A DNA stretch of 32,840 nt from Paracoccaceae bacterium (GTDB taxonomy: Bacteria; Pseudomonadota; Alphaproteobacteria; Rhodobacterales; Rhodobacteraceae), in assembly GCA_002708925.1 (NCBI GenBank), contig PAPN01000029.1, positions 1 to 32,840 on the forward strand, given 5' to 3'. Below are positions 16,878-24,535 of the stretch, in pieces. The notes beneath the pieces are model-generated. The model did no database searches and was not told the DNA's origin. It saw nothing but the letters and a program-made list of their open reading frames with translations. Position 1 is the stretch's first letter. The number at the start of each line of letters is the position of its first letter. The translations under genes and the position numbers were made by a program.

Positions 16878-17324
16878 ATGCCAACACATTCCGAAACCCG
16901 CATTCTGCCCTATAGCGCTCAGCAGATGTATGATCTGGTGGCGGATGTGGCGAAGTATCCGCAGTTCCTGCCGTGGTGCGCGGCGGCGCGGGTGCGGTCC
17001 GTGACCCAGCAGCCAGACGGTTCCAGCCTGATGCAGGCCGATCTGGTGATCAGTTTCAAAGTGTTCCGCGAACGGTTCGGGTCGAACGTGGTGATGCGCC
17101 CGGCGCAAAAGCGGCTGGAGATCGAATACCTGGATGGGCCGTTCAAACATATGCGCTCGTCCTGGGATTTCGCCGATGTCGAGGGCGGCTGCGAGGTGCA
17201 GTTCTTCGTCGATTTCGAATTCCGCAACGCCATGTTGCAGGGCATCATCGGCGTGGTTTTCAACGAGGCAATGCAGCGGATCGTCCGCGCCTTCGAGCGC
17301 CGCGCAGACGCGCTGTATTCCTGA
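16878..17324 (+). CDS. COQ10/RatA-like START-domain protein
   Basis: 148 aa of the polyketide cyclase/START-like superfamily. [38 protein letters not shown] and the C-terminal helix ([19 protein letters not shown]) are typical of COQ10, a lipid- or quinone-binding protein that helps ubiquinone function in respiration. Some bacterial members are labelled RatA and have been described as a toxin that blocks 70S ribosome assembly. In alphaproteobacteria the ubiquinone role is more likely. No partner antitoxin gene is adjacent. It ends in a shared terminator opposite amt. Confidence 0.9.
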   Translation: MPTHSETRILPYSAQQMYDLVADVAKYPQFLPWCAAARVRSVTQQPDGSSLMQADLVISFKVFRERFGSNVVMRPAQKRLEIEYLDGPFKHMRSSWDFADVEGGCEVQFFVDFEFRNAMLQGIIGVVFNEAMQRIVRAFERRADALYS

Positions 17325-17333
17325 CGAAACGCA

Positions 17334-17360
17334 AAAGGCCGCCCAGACAGAGCGGCCTTT
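17334..17360. terminator. Bidirectional terminator between the COQ10-like gene and amt
   Basis: Perfect 9-bp inverted repeat AAAGGCCGC / GCGGCCTTT with a 9-base loop, placed between two convergent genes, with short T/A runs on both flanks, so it can stop transcription from either side. Confidence 0.8.
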
Positions 17361-17380
17361 CGGTGTTTATGGTCAATGGG

Positions 17381-18559
17381 TTACGAGTTGTGATCGTAGG
17401 CGCGCTCACCATGGGCGGACAGATCCAGACCGGTGATCTCGGTTTCGTCATCCACCCGCAGCGGGGTGATCAGGCCGACGATCTTGGCAATGATCACCGA
17501 GGCCACCAGCGTGAACGCCCCCACAATCGCCAGAGCCCCCAGCTGCGCCGCCCAGGATCCGGCCCCAAAGGCCGCGATCATGATGGTGCCAAAGATCCCG
17601 CCCACGCCGTGCACCGCGAACACATCCAGCGTGTCGTCAATATGCAGCTTGTTGCGGACCAGGTTCACCGCCTCTTGGCACAGGATACCGGCAACGGCGC
17701 CGATCAGCAGCGCCTCAACCGGCCCCACAAACCCCGAGGCCGGAGTGATCGAGGCCAGGCCGGCAATCGTGCCGGTGACGATGCCCACCAGGCTGGCCTT
17801 GCCGTATTTGATCTTCTCCCACAGGGCCCAGGTCAGGGACGCGGTGGCCGCTGAAATATGCGTCACGGTCAGCGCCATCGCGGCGCCTCCATCGGCCGCC
17901 AGTTGCGAGCCACCGTTGAAGCCGAACCAGCCGACCCACAGCATCGCCGCGCCGATCATCACATAGCCGGGGTTATGCGGCGGGGTGGTCTTGTTCTTGC
18001 GTGCGCCCAGCATGACGGCCAGCACCAGCGCGGCGATGCCTGCGGTCTCGTGCACGACGATGCCGCCGGCGAAATCCTTCACGCCGGTTTCACCGAAGAT
18101 ACCGCCATCGGCCAAGAACCCGCCGCCCCAGATCCAATGGGTGACGGGCGCATAGACCAGCACCATCCACAGGCCCGAAAACAGCAGCACAAAGCCAAAG
18201 CCGATCCGTTCCACATAGGCCCCGACAATCAGCGCAGGCGTGATGATGGCAAAGGTCATCTGAAAGGCAAAGAACAGTACCTCGGGCAGGGTGCCCGACA
18301 GCGTGTCCGCCGTGATGCCATCCAGGAACATCTTGCCCAGACCGCCCCAATAGGCGCCCCCATCCCCAAAGGCCACCGAGTATCCGACGGCGAACCACAG
18401 CACGCTCATCAGGCAGGCGATGGCGTAGACATGCATAAAGACGCTCAGCCCGTTTCGCGCGCGCCCCAGCCCGCCGTAAAACAGCGCCAGACCCGGCAAT
18501 GTCATGAACAGCACCAGAGCCGTTGCGACGATGATCCAGGCGGTATCCGCTCCGTTCAT
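17381..18559 (-). CDS. amt: Ammonium transporter (Amt/MEP/Rh family)
   Basis: 392 aa, about eleven membrane helices, from the ATG at 18559 with AAGGA upstream. Conserved features: LPGLALFYGGLGRARNGLS near the N-terminus, the twin histidines of the conduction pore (His170 in VVHETAGIAALV, His317 in AVHGVGGIFG), the gate phenylalanines around 99-104 (FQMTF), and the aromatic segment THWIWGGG. The C-terminal tail (DETEITGLDLSAHGERAY) is the region that PII proteins usually contact. No glnK/glnB gene is beside it, which is unusual. The leader contains a 27-base tandem repeat. Confidence 0.96.
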   Translation of the reverse strand: MNGADTAWIIVATALVLFMTLPGLALFYGGLGRARNGLSVFMHVYAIACLMSVLWFAVGYSVAFGDGGAYWGGLGKMFLDGITADTLSGTLPEVLFFAFQMTFAIITPALIVGAYVERIGFGFVLLFSGLWMVLVYAPVTHWIWGGGFLADGGIFGETGVKDFAGGIVVHETAGIAALVLAVMLGARKNKTTPPHNPGYVMIGAAMLWVGWFGFNGGSQLAADGGAAMALTVTHISAATASLTWALWEKIKYGKASLVGIVTGTIAGLASITPASGFVGPVEALLIGAVAGILCQEAVNLVRNKLHIDDTLDVFAVHGVGGIFGTIMIAAFGAGSWAAQLGALAIVGAFTLVASVIIAKIVGLITPLRVDDETEITGLDLSAHGERAYDHNS

Positions 18560-18639
18560 TAGTCCTTCCTTTCCAATCTCATCCTTGTTGGTTGGCGAGG
18601 ACCAAGCGGATTCATTTTGCAAAAGAAAGCAGCGCAGGG

Positions 18640-18693
18640 GAATTTATATGACTAAAATGTAGGCGATAATTATAAAGATTAAAAAGTAGGCGA
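18640..18693 (-). repeat. 27-base imperfect tandem repeat in the amt leader
   Basis: On the minus strand two adjacent 27-base units (18693-18667 and 18666-18640) share 20 of 27 positions, each opening with TCGCCTAC, then a T-rich block, then a -10-like element (TATAAT in the first, TATAAA in the second). The stretch is AT-rich against a GC-rich genome. It could be a pair of activator sites or twin promoters for amt. Confidence 0.55.
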
Positions 18694-18723
18694 AAAATGG
18701 CAGTTAAGATTAATATGTAATCG

Positions 18724-19194
18724 TTATGAATCTGCTGACTCTTTGAGCAATGTGAGCGCTTTTTGAACGGATTCTGCCCGAACGGCGGCGCGCCCCAGGG
18801 GGCCGAATTCAATGGTTTCGGTCTGTGTGGGCCGTCCGATCCGGGCCAGGCCAAAGCACACGCGCCCCTCGGGTTTGAACTCGGATCCGCCGGGGCCCGC
18901 GATGCCGGTGATGGCGACGGCCACGTCGGCCTCGGACTGGGCCAGAGCGCCCTCGGCCATTTCGCGGGCCACCTGTTCGGACACCGCACCATAGGATTTC
19001 AGCGTCTGCGGATTGACCCCCAGCATCTGCATCTTGGCCGCGTTGGTGTAGGTGACAAAGCCGCGCTCGAACACCGCCGAGGAGCCAGCCACATCCGTCA
19101 GCGCCGCCGAGACCATCCCCCCTGTGCAGCTTTCGGCCGTGGCGATGCGCAGGGCCTGGGATTTGTACAGCTCCAGCAGATCGGCGGGGGTCAT
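18724..19194 (-). CDS. pncC: CinA-family nicotinamide-nucleotide amidase (C-terminal domain only)
   Basis: 156 aa consisting only of the CinA C-terminal domain. Motifs: ATAESCTGGMVSAALTDVAGS near the N-terminus with the catalytic serine, TYTNAAKMQMLGV, and AITGIAGPGGS. This domain (PncC) deamidates nicotinamide mononucleotide in NAD recycling. The MoCF/COG1058 half of long CinA proteins is absent, as in many proteobacteria, so a competence role should not be assumed. Its ATG overlaps the pgpA stop by ATGA, which makes it the last gene of the ispDF-pgpA-cinA set; amt follows after a 164-base gap. Confidence 0.94.
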   Translation of the reverse strand: MTPADLLELYKSQALRIATAESCTGGMVSAALTDVAGSSAVFERGFVTYTNAAKMQMLGVNPQTLKSYGAVSEQVAREMAEGALAQSEADVAVAITGIAGPGGSEFKPEGRVCFGLARIGRPTQTETIEFGPLGRAAVRAESVQKALTLLKESADS

Positions 19195-19682
19195 GACATC
19201 AGCACTCCGTGGGACAGGGCGGCGGCGGCCACCACCACGATGGCGGCAAAGACCCCCGCGATCACGTCATCCAGCATGACGCCCAGGGCGTCTCCGCGCC
19301 GGTCGGCCCAGCCTATGGGGCCGGGCTTCCAGATGTCGAACAGACGGAAACACACAAAGGCCACCACCCAGCCGGGCCAGAGCGCCAGCACATCCGCGCC
19401 CACATGCGCCGCGCCGATCATCACCGGGGCCAGGGAGATCCACTGGCCGGCAACCTCGTCAATCACGATCTCGCTGGGGTCGTGATCGTCCTGACCGGCG
19501 GTTTCGCGCGCCGTGGCCCACCAACCCAGGGCAAAGACCACGGCAATCGCCGCCAAAAATCCGAACGGCCCGGTCAGCGTGTAGACGGCCCAGGCGGCGG
19601 GCAGGGCGGCCAGAGATCCCCAGGTGCCGGGGGCCGGGCGCAGATGGTCCGCATAGAGAAAGGTCGCGATCAGATGCGTCAT
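19191..19682 (-). CDS. pgpA: Phosphatidylglycerophosphatase A
   Basis: 163 aa membrane enzyme that dephosphorylates phosphatidylglycerol phosphate in phospholipid synthesis. Features: [12 protein letters not shown], the acidic cluster [27 protein letters not shown] and [12 protein letters not shown], all typical of PgpA, with four or five hydrophobic helices. Its start and stop each overlap a neighbour by ATGA (ispDF before, cinA after), so the three genes are translationally coupled. Confidence 0.95.
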   Translation of the reverse strand: MTHLIATFLYADHLRPAPGTWGSLAALPAAWAVYTLTGPFGFLAAIAVVFALGWWATARETAGQDDHDPSEIVIDEVAGQWISLAPVMIGAAHVGADVLALWPGWVVAFVCFRLFDIWKPGPIGWADRRGDALGVMLDDVIAGVFAAIVVVAAAALSHGVLMS

Positions 19683-20812
19683 GTTTTCACCAATGCCGCC
19701 GTTGCCAGGGCGGCGATGCCTTCTTCGCGTCCGGTAAAGCCCAGGCGCTCGCTTGTGGTTGCCTTGATTGACACGCGGCTGGCGTCAATGCCCATGATCC
19801 GCGCCATTTCGGCCTGCATGGCGGCTGCGTGCGGGCCGATTTTGGGGTGTTCACAGACCAGAGTACAATCCACGTTGGAAATGGCAAAGCCTTTGGCTGC
19901 GACCAAACGCGCGGCGTGATCCAGAAAAATCTGGCTGGCCGCGCCCTTCCATTGCGGGTCCGACGGGGGGAAATGGCGGCCGATGTCGCCCTCGGCCAGC
20001 GCGCCGTACAGGGCATCCGTCACCGCGTGCATCCCCACATCCGCATCCGAATGGCCCTGCAATCCGCGCCCATGCGGGATTTTGATGCCGCACAGGATCA
20101 CGTGATCGCCTGTTCCGAACCGATGAACGTCATAGCCATTGCCCAAGCGTATATCCATGTGTCCTCGCAATAGGTTTTCCGCCCGGTCAAAATCGCCGGG
20201 ATGAGTGATTTTCAGGTTGTGTTCATGCCCCGGCACGATGGTGACGGGCAGGCCGGCGGCGCGCGCGACCTCGACATCATCGGCGGCGGGGCCGGCCTGT
20301 GCGCGATGCGCCTGCAACAGCGCGTCATAATGAAATCCCTGCGGCGTCTGCGCTCGGAAAAGCTGAGCGCGGTCCTGCACTCCGGTGACCCGGTTGTCCT
20401 GCCCGCGCCACAGCGCATCGGTGACCGGCAGGGCGGGGGCGGCGCCGGGGGTTTCGCGCAGCGCCTCAATGACGGCGTCGATCACGCTGGCCGGCACGCA
20501 GGGGCGCGCGACATCGTGAATCAGCACCAGATCGGGGGGCGCGTCTGCCAGGGCCTCCAGCCCGTTACGCACCGAGCCATCGCGCGTCGCGCCGCCGGTG
20601 ACGCAGATGACAGAGGGCGCGATGGCGGCGATCTGCTCAGAATCATCGGCATGGTGCACCAGCACGATCTGATCAATCGCGGGGTGGTCTGCGAAGGCGA
20701 AAACCGTCCAGTCCGCCACGCGTTTTCCTGCGATTGCGCGCCACTGTTTCGGCATCCCGGCGCCCGCGCGGCTGCCGCGTCCTGCGGCGACTATGATGGC
20801 GGCGATACGCAT
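19679..20812 (-). CDS. ispDF: Bifunctional IspD/IspF of the MEP isoprenoid pathway
   Basis: 377 aa fusion of two non-consecutive enzymes of the MEP pathway. The N-terminal half (about 1-215) is IspD, with the nucleotide loop [18 protein letters not shown], and makes CDP-methylerythritol. The C-terminal half, from about 218 ([15 protein letters not shown]), is IspF, with the metal-binding Asp-Val-His at 227-229 and [17 protein letters not shown], and forms the cyclic diphosphate. Such fusions are common in alphaproteobacteria. The ATG at 20812 is preceded by GGGG; the open frame continues upstream without support. It overlaps pgpA by ATGA. Confidence 0.97.
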   Translation of the reverse strand: MRIAAIIVAAGRGSRAGAGMPKQWRAIAGKRVADWTVFAFADHPAIDQIVLVHHADDSEQIAAIAPSVICVTGGATRDGSVRNGLEALADAPPDLVLIHDVARPCVPASVIDAVIEALRETPGAAPALPVTDALWRGQDNRVTGVQDRAQLFRAQTPQGFHYDALLQAHRAQAGPAADDVEVARAAGLPVTIVPGHEHNLKITHPGDFDRAENLLRGHMDIRLGNGYDVHRFGTGDHVILCGIKIPHGRGLQGHSDADVGMHAVTDALYGALAEGDIGRHFPPSDPQWKGAASQIFLDHAARLVAAKGFAISNVDCTLVCEHPKIGPHAAAMQAEMARIMGIDASRVSIKATTSERLGFTGREEGIAALATAALVKT

Positions 20813-20906
20813 GAAAACCCCAAGATTTGTGCCTCTGGAACGTGCATAAGCCGAGACGCCGCAAAGGGCAATCCATCGCGCGGGCCCTGCCTGAATGATT
20901 AAAAAT

Positions 20907-20914
20907 TGTGCACA
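20907..20914. promoter_or_regulatory. Perfect palindrome TGTGCACA upstream of dusB
   Basis: An 8-base perfect palindrome in the 193-base divergent region between ispDF and dusB. Related TGCA-core words occur at about 20842-20849 (GTGCATAA) and 20988-20995 (ATGCACAA). Possible operator for the dusB-ntrBC promoter; binding protein unknown. Confidence 0.3.
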
Positions 20915-21005
20915 TGGGCTGTTGTGGTCTGATTTCTGGGCGGGGCTCATTGATGGGGGCGGGGCGATCCGCTAGGTCAAAGGCAAATGCACAAGGATTA
21001 AGCAT

Positions 21006-22001
21006 GTGCCGCTGACACTGGCTGACAACACTCTGACACCTCCGGTTTTTCTGGCACCGCTGGCCGGAATCACCGATTTGCCCTTTCGCAATCTGGTCTC
21101 GCGCTTTGGGGCCGGGCTGGTGGTGTCGGAAATGGTGGCCAGCCAGGAAATGGTGCAGGCCAAACCGGGGGTGCGCGAACGGGCCGAGCTGGGATTCGAG
21201 GTGGCCAATACCTCGGTGCAGCTGGCTGGGCGCGAGGCCAAATGGATGGCCGAGGCCGCCCGTATGGTCGAGGCAAATGGCGCCCGGATCATCGACATCA
21301 ACATGGGCTGCCCGGCCAAGAAAGTGGTTAACGGCTATTCCGGCTCGGCGCTGCTGAAGGATCTGGATCACGCGCTGACCCTGATCGAGGCCGTGGTGGG
21401 CGCGGTCGATCTGCCGGTGACGCTTAAAACGCGTCTGGGCTGGGACGATGACCTGCTGAACGCGCCGGAACTGGCGCGGCGGGCGGAAAATGCCGGGATT
21501 CAGATGATCACCATCCACGGCCGGACACGCTGCCAATTCTACAAGGGCCGCGCCGATTGGGCCGCGATTGCCAATGTCAAACAGGCCGTGCAGATCCCCG
21601 TGGTGGCCAATGGCGATATTGTGGATGCCGAAACGGCACGCCGTGCGCTGGACCGTTCGGGCGCGGATGGTGTGATGGTCGGGCGCGGCGCGCAGGGGCG
21701 GCCCTGGCTGCTGGCGCAAATCGCGCACGCGCTCTATGACGCGCCGGCCCCCACGCGGCCCGAAGGCGCTGATCTGGTGGATATGGTCAGCGCGCATTAC
21801 GAGGCGATGCTGGATTTCTATGGCCCCGATCTGGGCCTGCGTGTCGCGCGCAAACATCTGGGCTGGTACATGGACGAGGCCGGAACCGGCCCGCAAACAC
21901 GTCGCGCGGTGCTGACAGCGCGCAGCCCGCAAGAGGTGCTGCGCCTGCTGCCGCACGCCCTGGAAACCCCCGAAAACGACACTCAAGAGGAGGCCGCGTG
22001 A
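21006..22001 (+). CDS. dusB: tRNA-dihydrouridine synthase (NifR3 family)
   Basis: 331 aa flavin enzyme that reduces uridine to dihydrouridine in tRNA. Motifs: FLAPLAGITDLPFRNL at the start of the TIM barrel, the active-site INMGCPAKKVVNGYSGSALL with Cys102, and TIHGRTR. The start is a GTG with AAGGA upstream (AAGGATTAAGCAT). As nifR3 it is the conserved first gene of the ntrBC operon in Rhodobacter and relatives, so its promoter probably drives ntrB and ntrC. Its stop overlaps the ntrB ATG (TGATG). Confidence 0.95.
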   Translation: MPLTLADNTLTPPVFLAPLAGITDLPFRNLVSRFGAGLVVSEMVASQEMVQAKPGVRERAELGFEVANTSVQLAGREAKWMAEAARMVEANGARIIDINMGCPAKKVVNGYSGSALLKDLDHALTLIEAVVGAVDLPVTLKTRLGWDDDLLNAPELARRAENAGIQMITIHGRTRCQFYKGRADWAAIANVKQAVQIPVVANGDIVDAETARRALDRSGADGVMVGRGAQGRPWLLAQIAHALYDAPAPTRPEGADLVDMVSAHYEAMLDFYGPDLGLRVARKHLGWYMDEAGTGPQTRRAVLTARSPQEVLRLLPHALETPENDTQEEAA

Positions 22002-23089
22002 TGGACGATTGTGCAATCTGGTCTTCTTTGCCGGTGCCGGGGGTTCTGGTCGATCCGGACGACAATATCGCCGACATCAACCCCGCGGCCGAGGGGTTCC
22101 TGAATGCCTCGGCCAAGTCGATCAAGGGGCAGCCCGTCTGGGACCGCATCATGATCGACGCCCCGATGGAAGAGGCCTTTGTCCGGGCGCGCCAAAGCAA
22201 CACGCCGCTGTTCGTCAATGATGTGGACGTGGGCACAGGCGAGCGCGCGCCGCTGCATTGCAACCTGCAAATCGCGCCGATGCAGGGCATGGAGGGGCAT
22301 ATGCTGTTCCTGATCTCTCCGCGGGAATTGGCCGGGCGTATGACGCAGAGCAACTCTGTCAAATCCGCGGCCAAATCGGCGATCGGCATGGCCGAAATGC
22401 TGGCCCATGAGATCAAGAACCCGCTGGCCGGGATCACCGGCGCGGCGCAGCTATTGTCAATGAACCTGCCCGCTGATGATCTGGAGCTGACCGACCTGAT
22501 CGTTGCCGAAAGCCGCCGCATCGTGAAACTGCTGGAGCAGGTCGAACAATTCGGAAACCTGACCGAGCCCGAGCGCAAGCCGGTGAATATCCACGATGTT
22601 CTGGACCGCGCGCGCCGTTCGGCGCTGCTGGGGTTTGGCGCGCATATGAAGATTATCGAGGATTACGACCCCTCGCTGCCCATGGCCCATGGCGATCCGG
22701 ATCAGCTGTTGCAGGTGGTGCTGAACCTGATCAAAAACGCTTCTGAGGCCGCCGCGAAATCGGGCGGCACGATCCGCCTGCACACGTTTTACGAACACAG
22801 TTTCAAGCTGCGCCGCAGCGACGGGGCGGGCAAATCCCTGCCGTTGCAGGTGGAAATCATCGACGACGGCCCCGGCCTGCCCGAAGACATCAAGGGCGAT
22901 GTGTTCGACCCGTTTGTCTCGGGGCGGGAAAACGGCACCGGGCTGGGCCTGGCTCTGGTCAGTAAGATCATTGGCGATCACGACGGCTGGATCTCGGTGA
23001 ACTCAGTGCCGGGGCGCACGGTTTTCAAAATCTCTCTGCCAATGGCACCCGATGAACGCAAGCAGCGCAAGAAGAAGGAGATCCTGTAA
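22001..23089 (+). CDS. ntrB: Nitrogen sensor histidine kinase NtrB
   Basis: 362 aa soluble kinase. An N-terminal PAS domain ([20 protein letters not shown]) is followed by the dimerisation/phosphoacceptor domain with His136 in [20 protein letters not shown] and a C-terminal ATPase domain with the N-box ([10 protein letters not shown], Asn246), G1 DDGPGLP and G2 GTGLGLAL. It phosphorylates or dephosphorylates NtrC, in related systems according to PII protein state. The ATG at 22001 overlaps the dusB stop; the stop overlaps ntrC (TAATG), so expression is coupled on both sides. Confidence 0.96.
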   Translation: MDDCAIWSSLPVPGVLVDPDDNIADINPAAEGFLNASAKSIKGQPVWDRIMIDAPMEEAFVRARQSNTPLFVNDVDVGTGERAPLHCNLQIAPMQGMEGHMLFLISPRELAGRMTQSNSVKSAAKSAIGMAEMLAHEIKNPLAGITGAAQLLSMNLPADDLELTDLIVAESRRIVKLLEQVEQFGNLTEPERKPVNIHDVLDRARRSALLGFGAHMKIIEDYDPSLPMAHGDPDQLLQVVLNLIKNASEAAAKSGGTIRLHTFYEHSFKLRRSDGAGKSLPLQVEIIDDGPGLPEDIKGDVFDPFVSGRENGTGLGLALVSKIIGDHDGWISVNSVPGRTVFKISLPMAPDERKQRKKKEIL

Positions 23090-24459
23090 TGGACGGTACC
23101 GTACTTGTTGCCGATGATGACCGCACGATCCGGACGGTTCTGACCCAGGCATTGACCCGCGCCGGATGTAAGGTGCACGCCACCTCGTCCCTGACCACGC
23201 TGATGCGATGGGTCGCCGAGGGCAAAGGCGATGTGGTGATCAGCGACGTGATGATGCCCGATGGCAACGGGCTGGAGATGCTGCCCAAGATCGCCGAGGA
23301 TCGCCCCGGTCTGCCGGTCATCGTAATCTCGGCGCAGAACACCATCATGACCGCCATTCAGGCCGCCGAGGCCGAGGCCTATGATTACCTGCCCAAACCC
23401 TTCGATTTGCCGGACCTGATGAAACGGACGGCCCGCGCGCTGGATCAGCGCCGCCGCGCCGCCCCCGCCGTGCGCCCGGCCGAGGAAAACGACCGCCCAG
23501 ACGATCTGCCTCTGGTCGGGCGGACGCCGGCAATGCAGGCGCTGTACCGGCTGGTGGCCAAGGTGATGAATACCGATTTGCCGGTGCTGATCGCGGGCGA
23601 ATCCGGAACTGGCAAGTCTTTGATTGCCAAGGCGATTCACGATTTTTCGGATCGGCGGAACCTGCCGTTTGTCACCGCCACCGTCAGCGATCTGCAAGAC
23701 ATCGAGGGCCCGGCCCGCATTCTGGCGCGGGTCAAGGGCGGCACGCTGCTGATCGACGAGATCGGCGATATCGACCCCGAGGTACAGGCCCGGATCGTGC
23801 GCATGATGGACAGCCCCGGCGATCACGTGCCGCGCTTTATGGCCACCAGCCAGCGCGATCTGTCGGATTCGCTGGAGAAGGGTAATATGCGCCAGGATCT
23901 GTACTACCGCCTGTCCGGAGCCACGCTTCAGGTGCCGTCCTTGCGTGAACGGGTCGAGGATATTCCCCTGCTGGCCGATCATTTCCTGGCGCGGGCCGAA
24001 CGCGAGGGCGCGCCCACGCGGGTGCTGTCCAAGGACGCGCTGGAGCTGATGCGCGTCTACAGCTGGCCGGGCAATGTGCGCCAGTTGGAGAATGCGATCA
24101 AACGGTTGGTGCTGACCTCGCGCACGGATGAAATCGCGCGGGCTGAGGTTGAGGCCGTGCTGGGCAACCAGCCCGAAATGGAGCCCGTCCTGGGCGGCGG
24201 CGATACCGAGAAACTGTCGGCCTCGGTTGCGCGCCATCTGCGCCGGTATTTCGATCTGCATGGCAATATGCTGCCGCCTCCGGGGCTGTATGGCCGGATC
24301 CTGAAAGAGGTGGAGCAGCCCCTGATCGAAATCGCGCTGGAGGCGACAGGCGGCAACCAGGCAAAATGCGCCGATCTGCTGGGGATCAACCGCAATACCC
24401 TGCGCAAGAAAATCACCGACCTGGATATTCGCGTGACTCGCCGCCGCAAATTGATGTAA
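23089..24459 (+). CDS. ntrC: Nitrogen response regulator NtrC lacking the GAFTGA loop
   Basis: 456 aa. Receiver domain with phosphoacceptor Asp53 (ISDVMMPDG) and Lys103 (LPKPF), AAA+ domain with Walker A GESGTGKS (170-177) and Walker [10 protein letters not shown], and a C-terminal Fis-type helix-turn-helix ([20 protein letters not shown]). Only about 43 residues separate Walker A from Walker B, roughly 20 fewer than in enteric NtrC; the missing part includes the GAFTGA loop that contacts sigma-54. R. capsulatus NtrC has the same deletion and activates sigma-70 promoters, so this protein is expected to do likewise. It is coupled to ntrB. Confidence 0.96.
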   Translation: MDGTVLVADDDRTIRTVLTQALTRAGCKVHATSSLTTLMRWVAEGKGDVVISDVMMPDGNGLEMLPKIAEDRPGLPVIVISAQNTIMTAIQAAEAEAYDYLPKPFDLPDLMKRTARALDQRRRAAPAVRPAEENDRPDDLPLVGRTPAMQALYRLVAKVMNTDLPVLIAGESGTGKSLIAKAIHDFSDRRNLPFVTATVSDLQDIEGPARILARVKGGTLLIDEIGDIDPEVQARIVRMMDSPGDHVPRFMATSQRDLSDSLEKGNMRQDLYYRLSGATLQVPSLRERVEDIPLLADHFLARAEREGAPTRVLSKDALELMRVYSWPGNVRQLENAIKRLVLTSRTDEIARAEVEAVLGNQPEMEPVLGGGDTEKLSASVARHLRRYFDLHGNMLPPPGLYGRILKEVEQPLIEIALEATGGNQAKCADLLGINRNTLRKKITDLDIRVTRRRKLM

Positions 24460-24474
24460 AACCGCAACAGAATA

Positions 24475-24496
24475 GTGGCCCGAATACACGGGCCAC
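24475..24496 (+). other. Perfect 8-bp hairpin between ntrC and ntrY
   Basis: GTGGCCCG (24475-24482) and CGGGCCAC (24489-24496) with a 6-base loop, 15 bases after the ntrC stop. No T-run follows, so a strong intrinsic terminator is unlikely; it may be a weak terminator, mRNA-stabilising hairpin or processing site that sets ntrBC/ntrYX ratios. Confidence 0.5.
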
Positions 24497-24535
24497 AGCA
24501 TAAGAGCGGTCGGCCCGCATGGGCCAAACATCAGG

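Noticed and set aside
16878..17324. Toxin of a RatA/RatB toxin-antitoxin pair
   Set aside because: The START-domain protein lacks an adjacent RatB-type gene and fits the ubiquinone-related COQ10 role better.
18560..18723. Sigma-54 promoter for amt
   Set aside because: No GG-N10-GC -24/-12 pair was found at a suitable place; a TTTTGCA run lacks the upstream GG.
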